Positions 25,590 through 36,089 of a stretch of DNA of 64,000 nt are shown in pieces; the stretch's first letter is position 1, and each line of letters begins with the position of its first letter. Origin of the DNA: Apteryx mantelli (lineage: Eukaryota; Chordata; Aves; Apterygiformes; Apterygidae); the NCBI RefSeq assembly GCF_036417845.1, contig NC_089978.1:124092183-124156182 (forward strand), read 5' to 3'. The translations under genes and the position numbers were made by a program. The notes below the pieces were generated by a model. That model was not told where the DNA came from. It searched no databases and was given only the letters and a program-made list of their open reading frames with translations.

Positions 25590-26210
25590 ATGGACTCAGA
25601 GGACAAAAGCCAGAGGAGCAAATGGGAAGTATGAACATGAGGAAAGAATCAGATGTGCTCATGTAGAGAAAGGAGTCAAAAAGGAAATAGGAAAGCTGCT
25701 GCTTGGGAGAAGTCATTAGTACCTGGATGAGGCTGTTTCTGTGATGTAAAGGGGCAGAAGGTAGCTGTATTAGGGAGGAAGTTAGCAGGGAAGCAAAAGC
25801 ACTGGAGCAAGTATATTTGCAATGAGAGTAAAGAGGAGGGAGGCGCAGTTGCTAGGAAAGAGGAACAGCTTGCTTGAAGGAAGAGGGAAAAGAAGGCAGT
25901 GGGGGTGGGAAGAACAAACTGGTGTGAAATTAGTTTGCTACGGCCTTAACATAAGCTGACATAAGTTGTCATACACCCCCACGCCCCAGCCCCGAGCACA
26001 CACTGACAAAACAAACAAAACTTCTGTTTACCGGAACTAGCTTTGATGTGCAAAAGCCACAAGGAGAATCGAAGGAAATAAGGAGAAAAATTTGGGGGAA
26101 GTCAAAAGGTTAGATGAGGACGGAGGCTAAGCAACTTCAGAAACAGATATACAAGTAAAGGAAATAATAAAAGGAAAAAGAGGAGGGGGGAGGAGGAGGA
26201 AGGCAGAGCC
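25590..26210 (+). repeat. Purine-rich (GA-rich) stretch
   Basis: The + strand is strongly enriched in A and G over about 600 bases, with polypurine runs such as gaggaggggggaggaggagg near 26180-26203. It looks like low-complexity sequence and has no coding signal. Confidence 0.5.
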
Positions 26211-27924
26211 CAGTGAGCTGAATATGCTGTAGTAATGCTGTTTTTTCACATAGACCTCATTTGTTAGTTGCTCTTTCAGTTCTGGTCTCTGAATAGCTGG
26301 AACTGTTCCAATTGTTATGCAGGGAGATATTACATATCTGCTGCAGCCACAAAGAACTAGTTAAGAGCAGTATAAACTGATGCAAGACTACAAGTAAGAC
26401 CCTACTTGTAACAGCTACAAGCCTGGATAAATTTGTCATTGTTTGGCTACTATCTTGAGGGGAAAGGGTAAAAAAATTCTTACAGTAACCCTTTCCAGGG
26501 CACTATTTTTATCGCCTTGCTTTTTTCCTCCTTATTTGGACATGAACTGCATTTATCTGCTGTTACTCTGCAGATAAAAAGGATTTTGTTCCTTAACAGT
26601 ATACGTCCAACATAATTTTTACAGGCAATAGCGAAATTTAAAACAAAACGAAAGCTGTGTTTTGTAGTTTTTCAGTTCACCAGCAAAAACTCCAGTGGTG
26701 TTCCTGTTGAATACTTCCGTGTTTCAGCTTGCAAGTTCAGCTCGGGTGTCAAAGAGCAGAACCTCACAATTACCACTTCAGGTATATCAGGTGTGAAGGC
26801 AGTTATATTCCAATCAAATTTAGCTGGAAAAATATCCACTGAAGACCTGCTCCTGGATGTGAGACGAGCTAAATTTAAAGTTGCTTCATTCAATTCGGAA
26901 AATAACTTCTGGTTTCCTTTTTGTCCCTACTCCAACTTGAAGACAAGCTGGTTGGAAATACTCCTGTGTAACAAAAGAGGTGGAAAAATGCCCACTGAAA
27001 TGTTTCATTTGAAACAAGTGAGTTGCAGCATTCAAGCTAGTGTTGAGCTGGACTCCTGCCTGCATCCCTGGCACAATGCCCCAGAGCCATGCACCGGCCA
27101 AACATCCCCATGCCCCAGGCCTGGGCCAGTCCTCCTGGGAAGACTCCTGGGTCCAGGGCTCTGAGGCAGATCCACCAAGCTGGAGATGGTAATGTCTCAG
27201 AAAGCCTCGTAAGCCCCAGCTTCAATAGCTGCTCAGCTCTACAGCTGGAAGGGGGACGAAGCCCATGTGGAGCCACAGCATCCCGCTGGCAGTCACTGGG
27301 GCAGCACCGCACGTGCAAACCCAGGACTTCAGTTTCACCACCAGCTTGAGCTGATCTAATGAGAGGCTGTGGTGGAAAGGTCCATTTTCCCATTTTTGTT
27401 TCCTTGTCCACACCTTTCTACTGCTTGCTCTGCACCGTCCCTTGGGAAGAATGAGAATGCAAAGCAGAGGAGAGGAAGCTACAGGGGTCTTTTGCTGGCA
27501 ATCCACAGTTAAATCAGCTTCAGCTGGTTGTCCAGCTGCACCACATGAGGCCAGAGCCTGTGATTCCAAATTAGCCATGAACAGCTCCTGCCTGAGTAAA
27601 GAGTTTTGCCAAGCAACAAGCAGGCAACAGTACATAATACCTAAAAATAAAATAGCCTACTAATTATTCCAGTATTGGTGAATCTTACTTGTGAACTCAA
27701 TCTTGAGAAGCCCTTCCAGAGAAACAGTTTAATGATCCCACCTCCACCTTTTGATGGTAGATCCATCAAAAGAAAAACAAAATCCATTTCATGCAAGCTC
27801 ATCAAGAAAATGTACACAATATGCAACCATTTCACAGCTGCCAGAAGAGATCAGTCTAATTTCTTTTTTTAGCCAGAAGGGGAAATCTAACCAGACAAAG
27901 CTGTTGGGAGCCAAGGAGACTATT

Positions 27925-27940
27925 AAAAAAAAAAAAAAAA
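27925..27940 (+). repeat. A16 homopolymer
   Basis: This is a simple run of 16 A in intergenic sequence. Confidence 0.8.
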
Positions 27941-29654
27941 GTAGAAACAAGCCAAAATTTCATCCAAAGGCAGAAGAGTTTGTCAGTGAAATGAACATAC
28001 CAGGCCAAGCGAAATAATAGTGTCAGCAGTGGTCACTGCTGTTGACATTAATGTGGCTGCATGTGGGGCATGGCAGTAGTGAATTTGCACCCACCTTCTT
28101 GCTTTACAGAGTTGAACAAACATTTTAAGCTGCTAGTGCAGGGAAGAGCACTATGGATGAATAGTTCCCAAGGAACTAGGGGAAGCCAAATGCAACTTTG
28201 TCTTCCTTTCTGTGGACACAAAACATGTCCTGTACCTTTTTTTCTAAGTGTTTGGGATAGTGAGTGCTTCTTGGCCAATATTTTCCCTTCTGCCGGTGCT
28301 ATTAGGTTGGTTAGACTGCTGCCATCATCCCTCAATGAAGCATATTACAGCTGCTGTTCTACGTATGCGAGTTTGGAGGGTTATTTGTAATCCTGGAGAC
28401 TAGAGCTATAGCAAATGTTTTATGAAATCCCTCTGTTCTTATCTCTCCCATCATTCTTCCCCCCTTCCTCAGCCCTTCCCCATACAACTGACTGCATGCT
28501 AGCAATATTTCTCTTCATATTTATGTAAATACCATTAGATCCAAACATGCTTCAATGTATTTGAGCTAATCATCTGCTTGCATGTATTGGGTAATCAGTA
28601 ACTTCCATAGGATAAACAGTCTCCTCAGTCAGCTTTCATTTTCTTAAATATATCTCCGGAATGGTATGAATTGTTTGAAAGTTTTAAATTAGTACTAAGA
28701 GCAATCCTCCTCTCTTCCCCCTGCCCCACCAGGCCCAATTCACATACCATTAGAAACCCATCCAGCCTAAAGAGAGGCCAGATGTTGAAACCATTTGGCT
28801 GAAATGTGTATTTGGACTGCAGGCAGGGTGGATGGATTATCCTGCCAAGCTCGAGAAAAGGATTCATTGGCTCCATATATGCAGCAGCTCAACCAAGAAG
28901 GAGCGAGGACGAGCACCGTGGAGTCCTTGTCTGGGCTCCACTACGAAGCAGAAGCAGCGTGATCAGGGCGCAGGCTCCTTCCGGGGGTGATGTGTGAGCT
29001 GTCAGACCAAAGACAGCTCTGTGAGGCTTTGTGATGCAGAGGGATACCTAGCAATCAACATTTTTGCACCTCTCTCCTGAGAGTGCAATTAATGACTTGC
29101 TCCAGAAATAAGTGACTTCTAGTGCAGCTTGGGATCCCAGTGCCATAAAGTAGGCTTTACAGACATGCTTACATTTTTATGTCTGTGGCCCAGTCACTGT
29201 TTAGCCCCATGTGCTTCCAGCCACTTAATTACCCCCTTGAGACCTCAATCACCACCTCTGAAGAGGGAGATATGTCCCTAGCTATGCATTGCTCAGATGA
29301 GAGAAATGGTATTATTGTAATTACTACAGTGCCATTCTCCTGCAAAGAGATTACTTGGGCTTGGTTACCTACCACATATTTAGTCTGTGAGCACAGCAGT
29401 CTTCTCTCCATGTTTTCACAGGCTGGCTCTTCAAAGCAAGGCCCTGTGTTCCCAGATAGGATGATAAATGGGTTTTAGCTTTATTTTCTCAGGGGCAAGC
29501 TTATGGGATTGTGCTGTCTGTCATCTGTCTCCCCCAATAAGTTTTTAACTGCCATGGCCAATTTTAATTATCTCTGAAGAAAAAAGATCCCTAGAGGCAG
29601 AAGTTTCAATGATAACTGTATTCCTATGCATTTTGTGAAAGACAGCAGCAGGCT

Positions 29655-29679
29655 GGGTTGGGGGTAGGGGAGAGGAGGG
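29655..29679 (+). other. G-quadruplex-prone tract
   Basis: Four runs of at least three G (29655-57, 29660-64, 29667-70, 29677-79) are separated by loops of 2, 2 and 6 bases. This fits the standard G-quadruplex pattern on the + strand. Confidence 0.5.
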
Positions 29680-31485
29680 AGAGGACAGGGCACAGGGCCA
29701 TGCTGAGCACATGCCATGGTGAGGAGGTTTGGGAGACCTCAGCGGATCCATGTTCCAGGCAGAGGCGGCCAGCTAGTCAGTTCGCAGGCACCAGAGACTA
29801 GTCGGCACGCATGCACCTCCAAAACAGCCCGTGAGATGTGCCTACCGCCTCTTACTCACTGGCTATTTTATAGGGGACATCATTGCAGTGGCAGTCACTG
29901 CAGTGCAGAGGGAGAGCAGGCACCGGGATCATGAGTTCACAGGAGCAGAGACTGCGGTAACTCCACTCCTCACATCTTTCTTACAGCCGCAGCTCCTGGA
30001 GACATCTTTCATCCTCCCTCTCCCTTACTTCACTTTCTGAGGCCGATTGCTTCCCAGTGAAAAATGTATTCAGCAAACCTAGCAAGCACTTTAAAGCAAA
30101 TGGCTCTGCATTGCTATTCAATCCTTGCAAGGAGCATCCATCTCTTCCTTGGTGTTTTTTCCTACATTGTCTTCTGCTAAAACCTTCTGTCTGCCAGCTG
30201 TGATGGAGGGAAAAGATGTGGCTGTTTTGAAGCAGGCAGTGGCACTATTTTGTGCTTGGCTTGAGATTGTAAAACTTGTAGTGGCAGAGGGGCTGCGTTG
30301 GTGGGCACTTCTGGGGAGGACCGATTTGCAACGTGCTGTAACTAACTGAACAGACTTACTACATGTGTGGCTAGTAAATACTTGTGACATGTTGGACAGC
30401 GAGTTTTATGTGTTCACGGACCTGCCGATGATACATCAGTGAAAGCTGCTAGGGCCAGGTTTGTAAATGTATTTACGTGACTGAACCCAGCTTTTTTAAG
30501 ATACATAGAGTTTAATTCTCACTGAAATCAGAAGACACTATGATTTCATTGCATGGGAAGTCATGTCTTTAAATAGGTTTAAAACTAGGAACCTTGCTTC
30601 CTAAATACTTTGGAATAACTGACCCTCTATCTGAGCCAATCCTGGCTGAAATGAGAGATTTCTGGAACTGCTGTAGAGAACTGAGTAGGAAATTATAGCT
30701 TTCCTTCAATAAAACCATTCCCTAGAATCAAACATTGCTTCACTACCACAGAACTTTCTTGAATGGGTCAAAATGCCTAGGGTGAATGAAGAGCCTCTTC
30801 AGCACCAAAATACCACAACATGTAATTTCCATAAGCTTACTGATAATCTGATCCAGTTCTCCAGGAGCCTCATGTAAGTGGAGGACACCTGCAGATAACA
30901 CTGAAGCCAGTTGCTCTGTTGCCACCAGTTCATTGACAGCGGAGCAGCTGATCTGCCAAGTCCTGTCTGGGCAACACCATGTTACCTGGACCAGAGCATG
31001 CACAGAACCGCAGGCTCTCTTTATCAGCCTGCGAAAGAAGGTTAGATATGCAAATCTTTTGCTCTTTAGGTTCAGCCTCTGTCAAACCTCATCTGGTTTG
31101 GGCGTGCAATAAATACAGGTAAGAGCACAAAAGCTATAGTGTCCTGGGTCAGACTGACAGTCTACCTAGCTGTCTCCGACAGTGGCTCATAGCAGATGTT
31201 TAGGGAAGGCAACAAGAAGCAGAGATCTGATCTTGTGCACAGTGATCTCAATTGCAAAATTTCTCACTGAATTCAGCAGCCTTCGTGGCAAAAGAGAATT
31301 TTTCACAGGCTGAGTTTTCCGTGGCCCCAAAGTTACTAAAGGAATAAGATGCTTGATGAATCCCATCAAGCAGGTGGCATGTGAGTAGAGAATGCAAAAT
31401 AAAAATAAAAATAGGGAATTCTTATGCCTGGACGTTGGTCATGCTACTGCACTTGGATACAAAGCATGAGGAGACAGAGAGAATG

Positions 31486-31509
31486 ACAGAGAGAGAGAGA
31501 GAGAGAGAG
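31486..31509 (+). repeat. (GA)n microsatellite
   Basis: This is a run of about 12 AG/GA units with a short imperfect GA-rich lead-in from 31468. Confidence 0.85.
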
Positions 31510-31967
31510 GCACATGTCCACCTGAATGTTTTTTTCCTTAAAATATTTAGTTTTGAAAGGAAAGAAAAGTGATTGTACCTTAGTCCTATCAAGCCAACAC
31601 AACTGTGAAAGGTTAACACTTTTTCACAGTACTGTTTTATTTTTGACTAGCTCATCAGCAACTATTACTCAAAGTTAATTCAGGCTTTGCTCTTCTTTTG
31701 GAACTTTTTTAGCATGCTAGTGCTTGGAGTCCCATTAATATTTATAAATGTCACTTTAATCCCATTTTTACCCTCTTGGCCAGGCAGGATCTCTCAGAAG
31801 AAGAAATATTGTTGCTATTCCTTTATTTTCTTTTTTCTTTCTTTTTTTTTTAGAACTATAATAAGGGTTTGGGGTTGAGCCTGTACTAAAAATGTCACAT
31901 TCTATAGAGCTGTGATGTATTGCTTTGGTAGTGTGCCTATGCCCCCAAGACTGGTCTGAGAGTTAGA

Positions 31968-32115
31968 TTTTGGACCTGGAGAAATGGATACAGAGTCTAT
32001 TCTCAGCTCTGCCACTGGCCGATTATGCAACCTTAGCCAGTTTATTCAGCCTCAGCATGCCTCAGTTTCCAGATGGAAAAAAAAAGTGGGTTAACACTAT
32101 GCTCCTTTGTGAATG
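31968..32115 (+). mobile_element. MIR-like CORE-SINE relic
   Basis: The sequence carries the MIR core in order: cagctctgccactggc (about 32004-32019), then a decayed 'ctgtgtgaccttgggcaagt' block, then tgcctcagtttccagatgg (32058-32076). Alignment to the MIR consensus 'ctctgccacttact.. gcctcagtttcctcatctg' is clear by eye. Orientation is +. Confidence 0.72.
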
Positions 32116-32863
32116 CTTTGTGGTGCTAAAGGGAGAACAAATATTACCTATCATGTTACTGTTATACTGTGACTTCTGGATATGGGGTTGTTTCTGTGAG
32201 TGTTATGATACAGGACAGCATGTATGTCAAATGAGCCCATGAATACAGATGGTGGACTGGCCACTGCATTTCTTGCTAGGGGAGACAGCACTCACAGTCA
32301 GTTTGACAAATCGTAATTACAGATACCCTTTGCTTTAGGCATGCAGGCTTTCATGTCACTCTTCAGACTTTTCCTGAAAGCTCTGGACGTCAGCTGCCTC
32401 CTGGATGTTGGCTTGTGTAGGGTAGTCATGTCTACAGCAGCTTCACTCGCCAACCCCAGATAACAATCAATGGGGCTCCAAGGAGCAGTAAACCAGTCTA
32501 ACATGGCAGATCACTGCCCAGCAGTGGGACTCTTGTAGGTATCTCATTTAAGGACCAAAAGGGTGCCTCCTCACAAAGCATAAATGAGGGACTCATACAG
32601 TTTTCAAAATATATGATTAGCCATTGTTTTAGAAGCACTTAGATTCAATATGCAAGTCTGAGATGGCTCAATGGTTTTCACAGCTTCTGGGAGGTGTTCC
32701 CGCACAAGCTTCCAGAGCATTCAGGCACTGGGTGAAGAGAAACGCATAGTTCTTCAGGGCAAGAGCAGATGAAAATTGTCACAGGGATGTTAGAGAAAGT
32801 GGTTGCAAGCACACAGCTCTTTTATTATAACAGGGTTCGCTTTGCATACCTATCGTAGAAAGA

Positions 32864-32906
32864 AAAGCAAGAAAAAAAAAGCAAGAAAGAAAAGAAGAAA
32901 AAAACT
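32864..32906 (+). repeat. A-rich low-complexity tract
   Basis: These are imperfect aagaaa/aaaagc repeats, almost pure purine over about 40 bases. Confidence 0.7.
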
Positions 32907-33945
32907 GCGTAACATTTCTCTCAGTAGGCCAGAAGCATCAGAACTGCCTCGTGCTGCATAATCTAGCTTCCTGAAACTACCAGTAAGTAGAGGCATTGCA
33001 GACCTTCCTTTCTCAGCAGTAGAAGACAGAGTATTGCAGAGGCACAGCTAGCTAGAAGCCACTGCTCCCAAAAATCAGGGGAGTTGCATGCACATAGAGT
33101 TATCTTTCTGGGATTTGTGCAATTCGATTCAGTAATATAGGAGACAGCACCCAATATAAAACAATGCTCTCTCAAGAGATCCCTGGCTGTAAGAAATTTC
33201 CTGTGTGCACTGTGTTGCTTTTAGGCTAGTGTGGGTGTGTTATACGCTACCTTAGCAACAGCAACAAATGGGTGCTGCAGCTGTAGCCTTCTCCTCTTTG
33301 CAGCGGGAGTAGAGCATTTCCCCAGGTTTCTTACAGATAACACGCTGTGCAAATCTCCACAGAGCTGACAGTGTGCCCCAGTGCCTGCCTGCAGCTCTCA
33401 ACATGCTGGCATTTAGTCTGGACACAAACACATGAACTACGACTGAAGCAGCCATGTCTTTGCTGCTGCCCTCCTGTTTCTTCTTCCTGAGCCTGTTTTT
33501 TTCTGGCCTCCAGTGAGCATCGTCCAGATCAGTCCGCCAGGAGCAGGATCAGCTGCTTCATGCCAGCTCCCTCCATCGCTTTTGGAGTCAGATGGCATCC
33601 ACTGCTAAAGGCTTTTTACTAAACATGACTGCTGGAGGATCTCTGAGTACTTTATAAATATCTGAAGAAAACAAACACAGTAGTCAAGGCAGAGGTATCC
33701 ATTAATCACTTAAGGAGGGTTGGGGGAAGAATTTAAGAGAATACAGTGATCCTCAGAATGGGGAAAAAAAAGAAAGAAGAAAAAGAACCCTCCAAGCCAA
33801 TGTTAACGTCACAGCTGAAAAAAAAAATGTAGTAAGACCATGTGAGGCATTAAAAATACGGAAATTCAGTTTCTCACTGAATTTTGATTCTATCCTGGCT
33901 TTCACTAATTCATCCTCTGTTGAACTTTGGGACTTTTAAAAACAT

Positions 33946-33956
33946 TTATATATACG

Positions 33957-34011
<55 letters not shown>

Positions 34012-34024
34012 TGTGTGTGTGTGT
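33946..34024 (+). repeat. (TA)n-(TG)n compound microsatellite
   Basis: A short TA tract runs into an uninterrupted TG run at 33965-34009. A single A at 34010 interrupts it and seven GT units follow. The tract lies about 2 kb upstream of the CD47 start codon. Confidence 0.92.
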
Positions 34025-35419
34025 TTAATGTCCTTTTTTAATGCTTTATCAACACGTCACGTCTGAGAACAGAGTATGCGTTTAGGGTGCAAATATAGAT
34101 CCAAATTTTTGAGATCTCTTCTGAAACAGGAAGGTCCTAAAAGGGGCTATTTCATGTGAATAAACTTTTGTTTTATGGTCAGCTGTGTATTATTCTAAAT
34201 GAAGGAACAAGCTAAAGAGAGAATTTACCCTTGCTTTTAATTGAGAGGCAACAACAAATGAGCAGAGTTATGGTGGTCTCAGTCTTAGATCACTTACAAA
34301 TTCTTTTGTGTTTTCATCTGTTTTGCATTTTCTTCAGAAACCTTGTATTTCCATTTTAGCTAGAGCAAATTATTCCTCACATTTCTGTAATAGCTTCACC
34401 ATTAGCTGCCTTGCGCAAGCAAACTGAAAACTGTCAAAATACCAAGTGCTTTGGCATTGGCTGTTGTGAGAACCACAGCAATTTTCCCCCTGGCAGGCAG
34501 CTATTGCTTGATGATGTGAAATGAAGTGCTGCTGAATCAGTCTTTGATCGTCCTCCACCTTTGTGGAGAGCTTCAGATGCCAGAGTTTTCCTGTCATTCA
34601 GTGGTTTGTTTATTTTTTCTCTCTCTCTGTGCAATGTCTGAGTTCAAACTGATTGCCAGTTGCAGTTGACTCTTTGCAAAACCTCAGAAAGGTGCGTTTC
34701 CCTGCAAAGGCCAACCCCGGCGGTCAGGCCAGCAAAAACGCCTGCCAGCACCAAAGGCAAGCTGCTCCCGTCCCACCTGAGACGCCATTCGTGCTTAGAA
34801 GCTCGGATAATCTACGGATCGCACTGTGAACATCTCATTGGCTTTATAGTTCTGCAGATCTGCATGCATGCAAGGATCAGGAAGGGGGAAATCATGCAGA
34901 TTTTTTCTGCGAGAAACACAAATGTCATTTGGCAGGAGCGAGTTTTCAATATGGCTTTCAGCTACAATGAGAAAGGCTTTTCTCCCTTCCTCTACATTAT
35001 TTACAAGTAAAACGTAAGGTGATTAACCAAAAGTGGGAACTGAAATAGAAAACGTGTGTCATCGCTCTCCTCCCCTTCCCTCCCTTCCGCTGAGGATCTG
35101 TGCAGCAGTGTATTCTTGGTTTTGGTCTGCGCTTGCACAGCCAGTTCCCCGCTCAGCTGAATGGATCTTTCATACAGATGCAAAACAAACAGGGCACAGG
35201 AAACATTTGCACATATTAAAGAGGAAGCCCTCCAAAAGGGTGTTGTTTTGTTACTGCGTTTAAAATCGATTAAACTATCAGCAAGCCATTTGGGGAAAAT
35301 GGAGTTGGGAACAGCACTGTCAGGGCTCATCTTTTACCAGACTTGGCACCTTTCTCCTCGCAGCCTCAGCCATTTTATTCGGCCACTACTCAAAAAAAAT
35401 ACAGAACTTTTGGTTTTGT

Positions 35420-35467
35420 GTGTGTGGAAAAAAAATATATATGTATAAAATATATATATATATATAA
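35420..35467 (+). repeat. (TA)n tract upstream of the CD47 CpG island
   Basis: This is an A run followed by alternating TA to 35466. It is too far upstream (about 580 bases before the ATG) to be read as a TATA box for CD47. Confidence 0.75.
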
Positions 35468-35900
35468 CCCCAAAGCTCAAGCACCAGATGGACAAGGAAA
35501 ATACGCCGTGATAACTACTTAAACAAGTCTGCTTAAGCCATTCCTGCGGGCTGTTTTGGTTTCTCTGGGTGGGAGGGCAGGAGGGCGAAGGGAGTGGGGC
35601 CGACGAGCGCAGCCAGCGGCGCCCAGCCTGCTCCCAGCGCAGGGCCCGGCTCCTTCCGGAGGTCAGCGGGTCCCGCTGGCCCGGGGACCCGCAGCTGCGG
35701 CCGCCGCCACCACGTCCCTTCCCCGGCCAGGAAGCGCAGCGGTAGCTGCGCCCGCTGCCAGGAAACGGCGAGGGCAGGGAAGCGGCGGCGCCCAACGGCC
35801 GCCCGCGGGCGGTTTCCTCCGTCACTGCACTGGCGGGGGCGAGGGAACAGGGACGCGCGGCTCCGCCCCCGCGGCCGGCGGCGCGCGGGGGAGGCCGCAG

Positions 35901-35905
35901 CCAAT
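35901..35905 (+). promoter_or_regulatory. CD47: CCAAT box of the CD47 promoter
   Basis: CCAAT within ccaatcagcggcggga lies 139 bases upstream of the ATG, a typical NF-Y site context in a TATA-less CpG-island promoter. Confidence 0.5.
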
Positions 35906-36043
35906 CAGCGGCGGGACTGCGCCCCCCCCTTCCGCGCACCGCCCCCCCCTCCCGCTCCGCCGCGCTCCGCCCGCCTGCTGCGGCGAGGAGTTGCTGAGGC
36001 TGTAGCGCGTCCTCGCCGCGCTCTCCGCCGCCGCCGCTCCGCC

Positions 36044-36089
36044 ATGTGGCTGCTGGGGGCTTGGGTGCTGCTGAGCGCCGCGGGCGCCG
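36044..36089 (+). CDS. CD47: CD47 coding exon 1 (signal peptide)
   Basis: The ATG sits in the context ccgccATGt. Fifteen codons (MWLLGAWVLLSAAGA) form the hydrophobic core of a signal peptide, plus one base of a Gly codon. The donor is gtgagt at 36090. A CCG-repeat 5' UTR precedes it. Confidence 0.93.

Larger units (their letters stand above)
16831..35560. other. Intergenic region between IFT57 and CD47
   Basis: This stretch is about 19 kb without a supportable gene. ORFs here are at most about 100-140 codons, as expected by chance, and match no family I recognise. It holds A20 at 18991, an E-box/palindrome cluster at 20956, a purine-rich zone at 25.6-26.2 kb and a GC-richer patch at 27.0-27.6 kb. 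It also holds an A16 at 27925, a G-rich tract at 29655, GA and TG microsatellites, and one MIR-like SINE at 31.97 kb. Confidence 0.7.

Noticed and set aside
35450-35466. TATA-like run as a CD47 TATA box
   Set aside because: It lies almost 600 bases before the start codon and outside the CpG island. It is a simple TA repeat.
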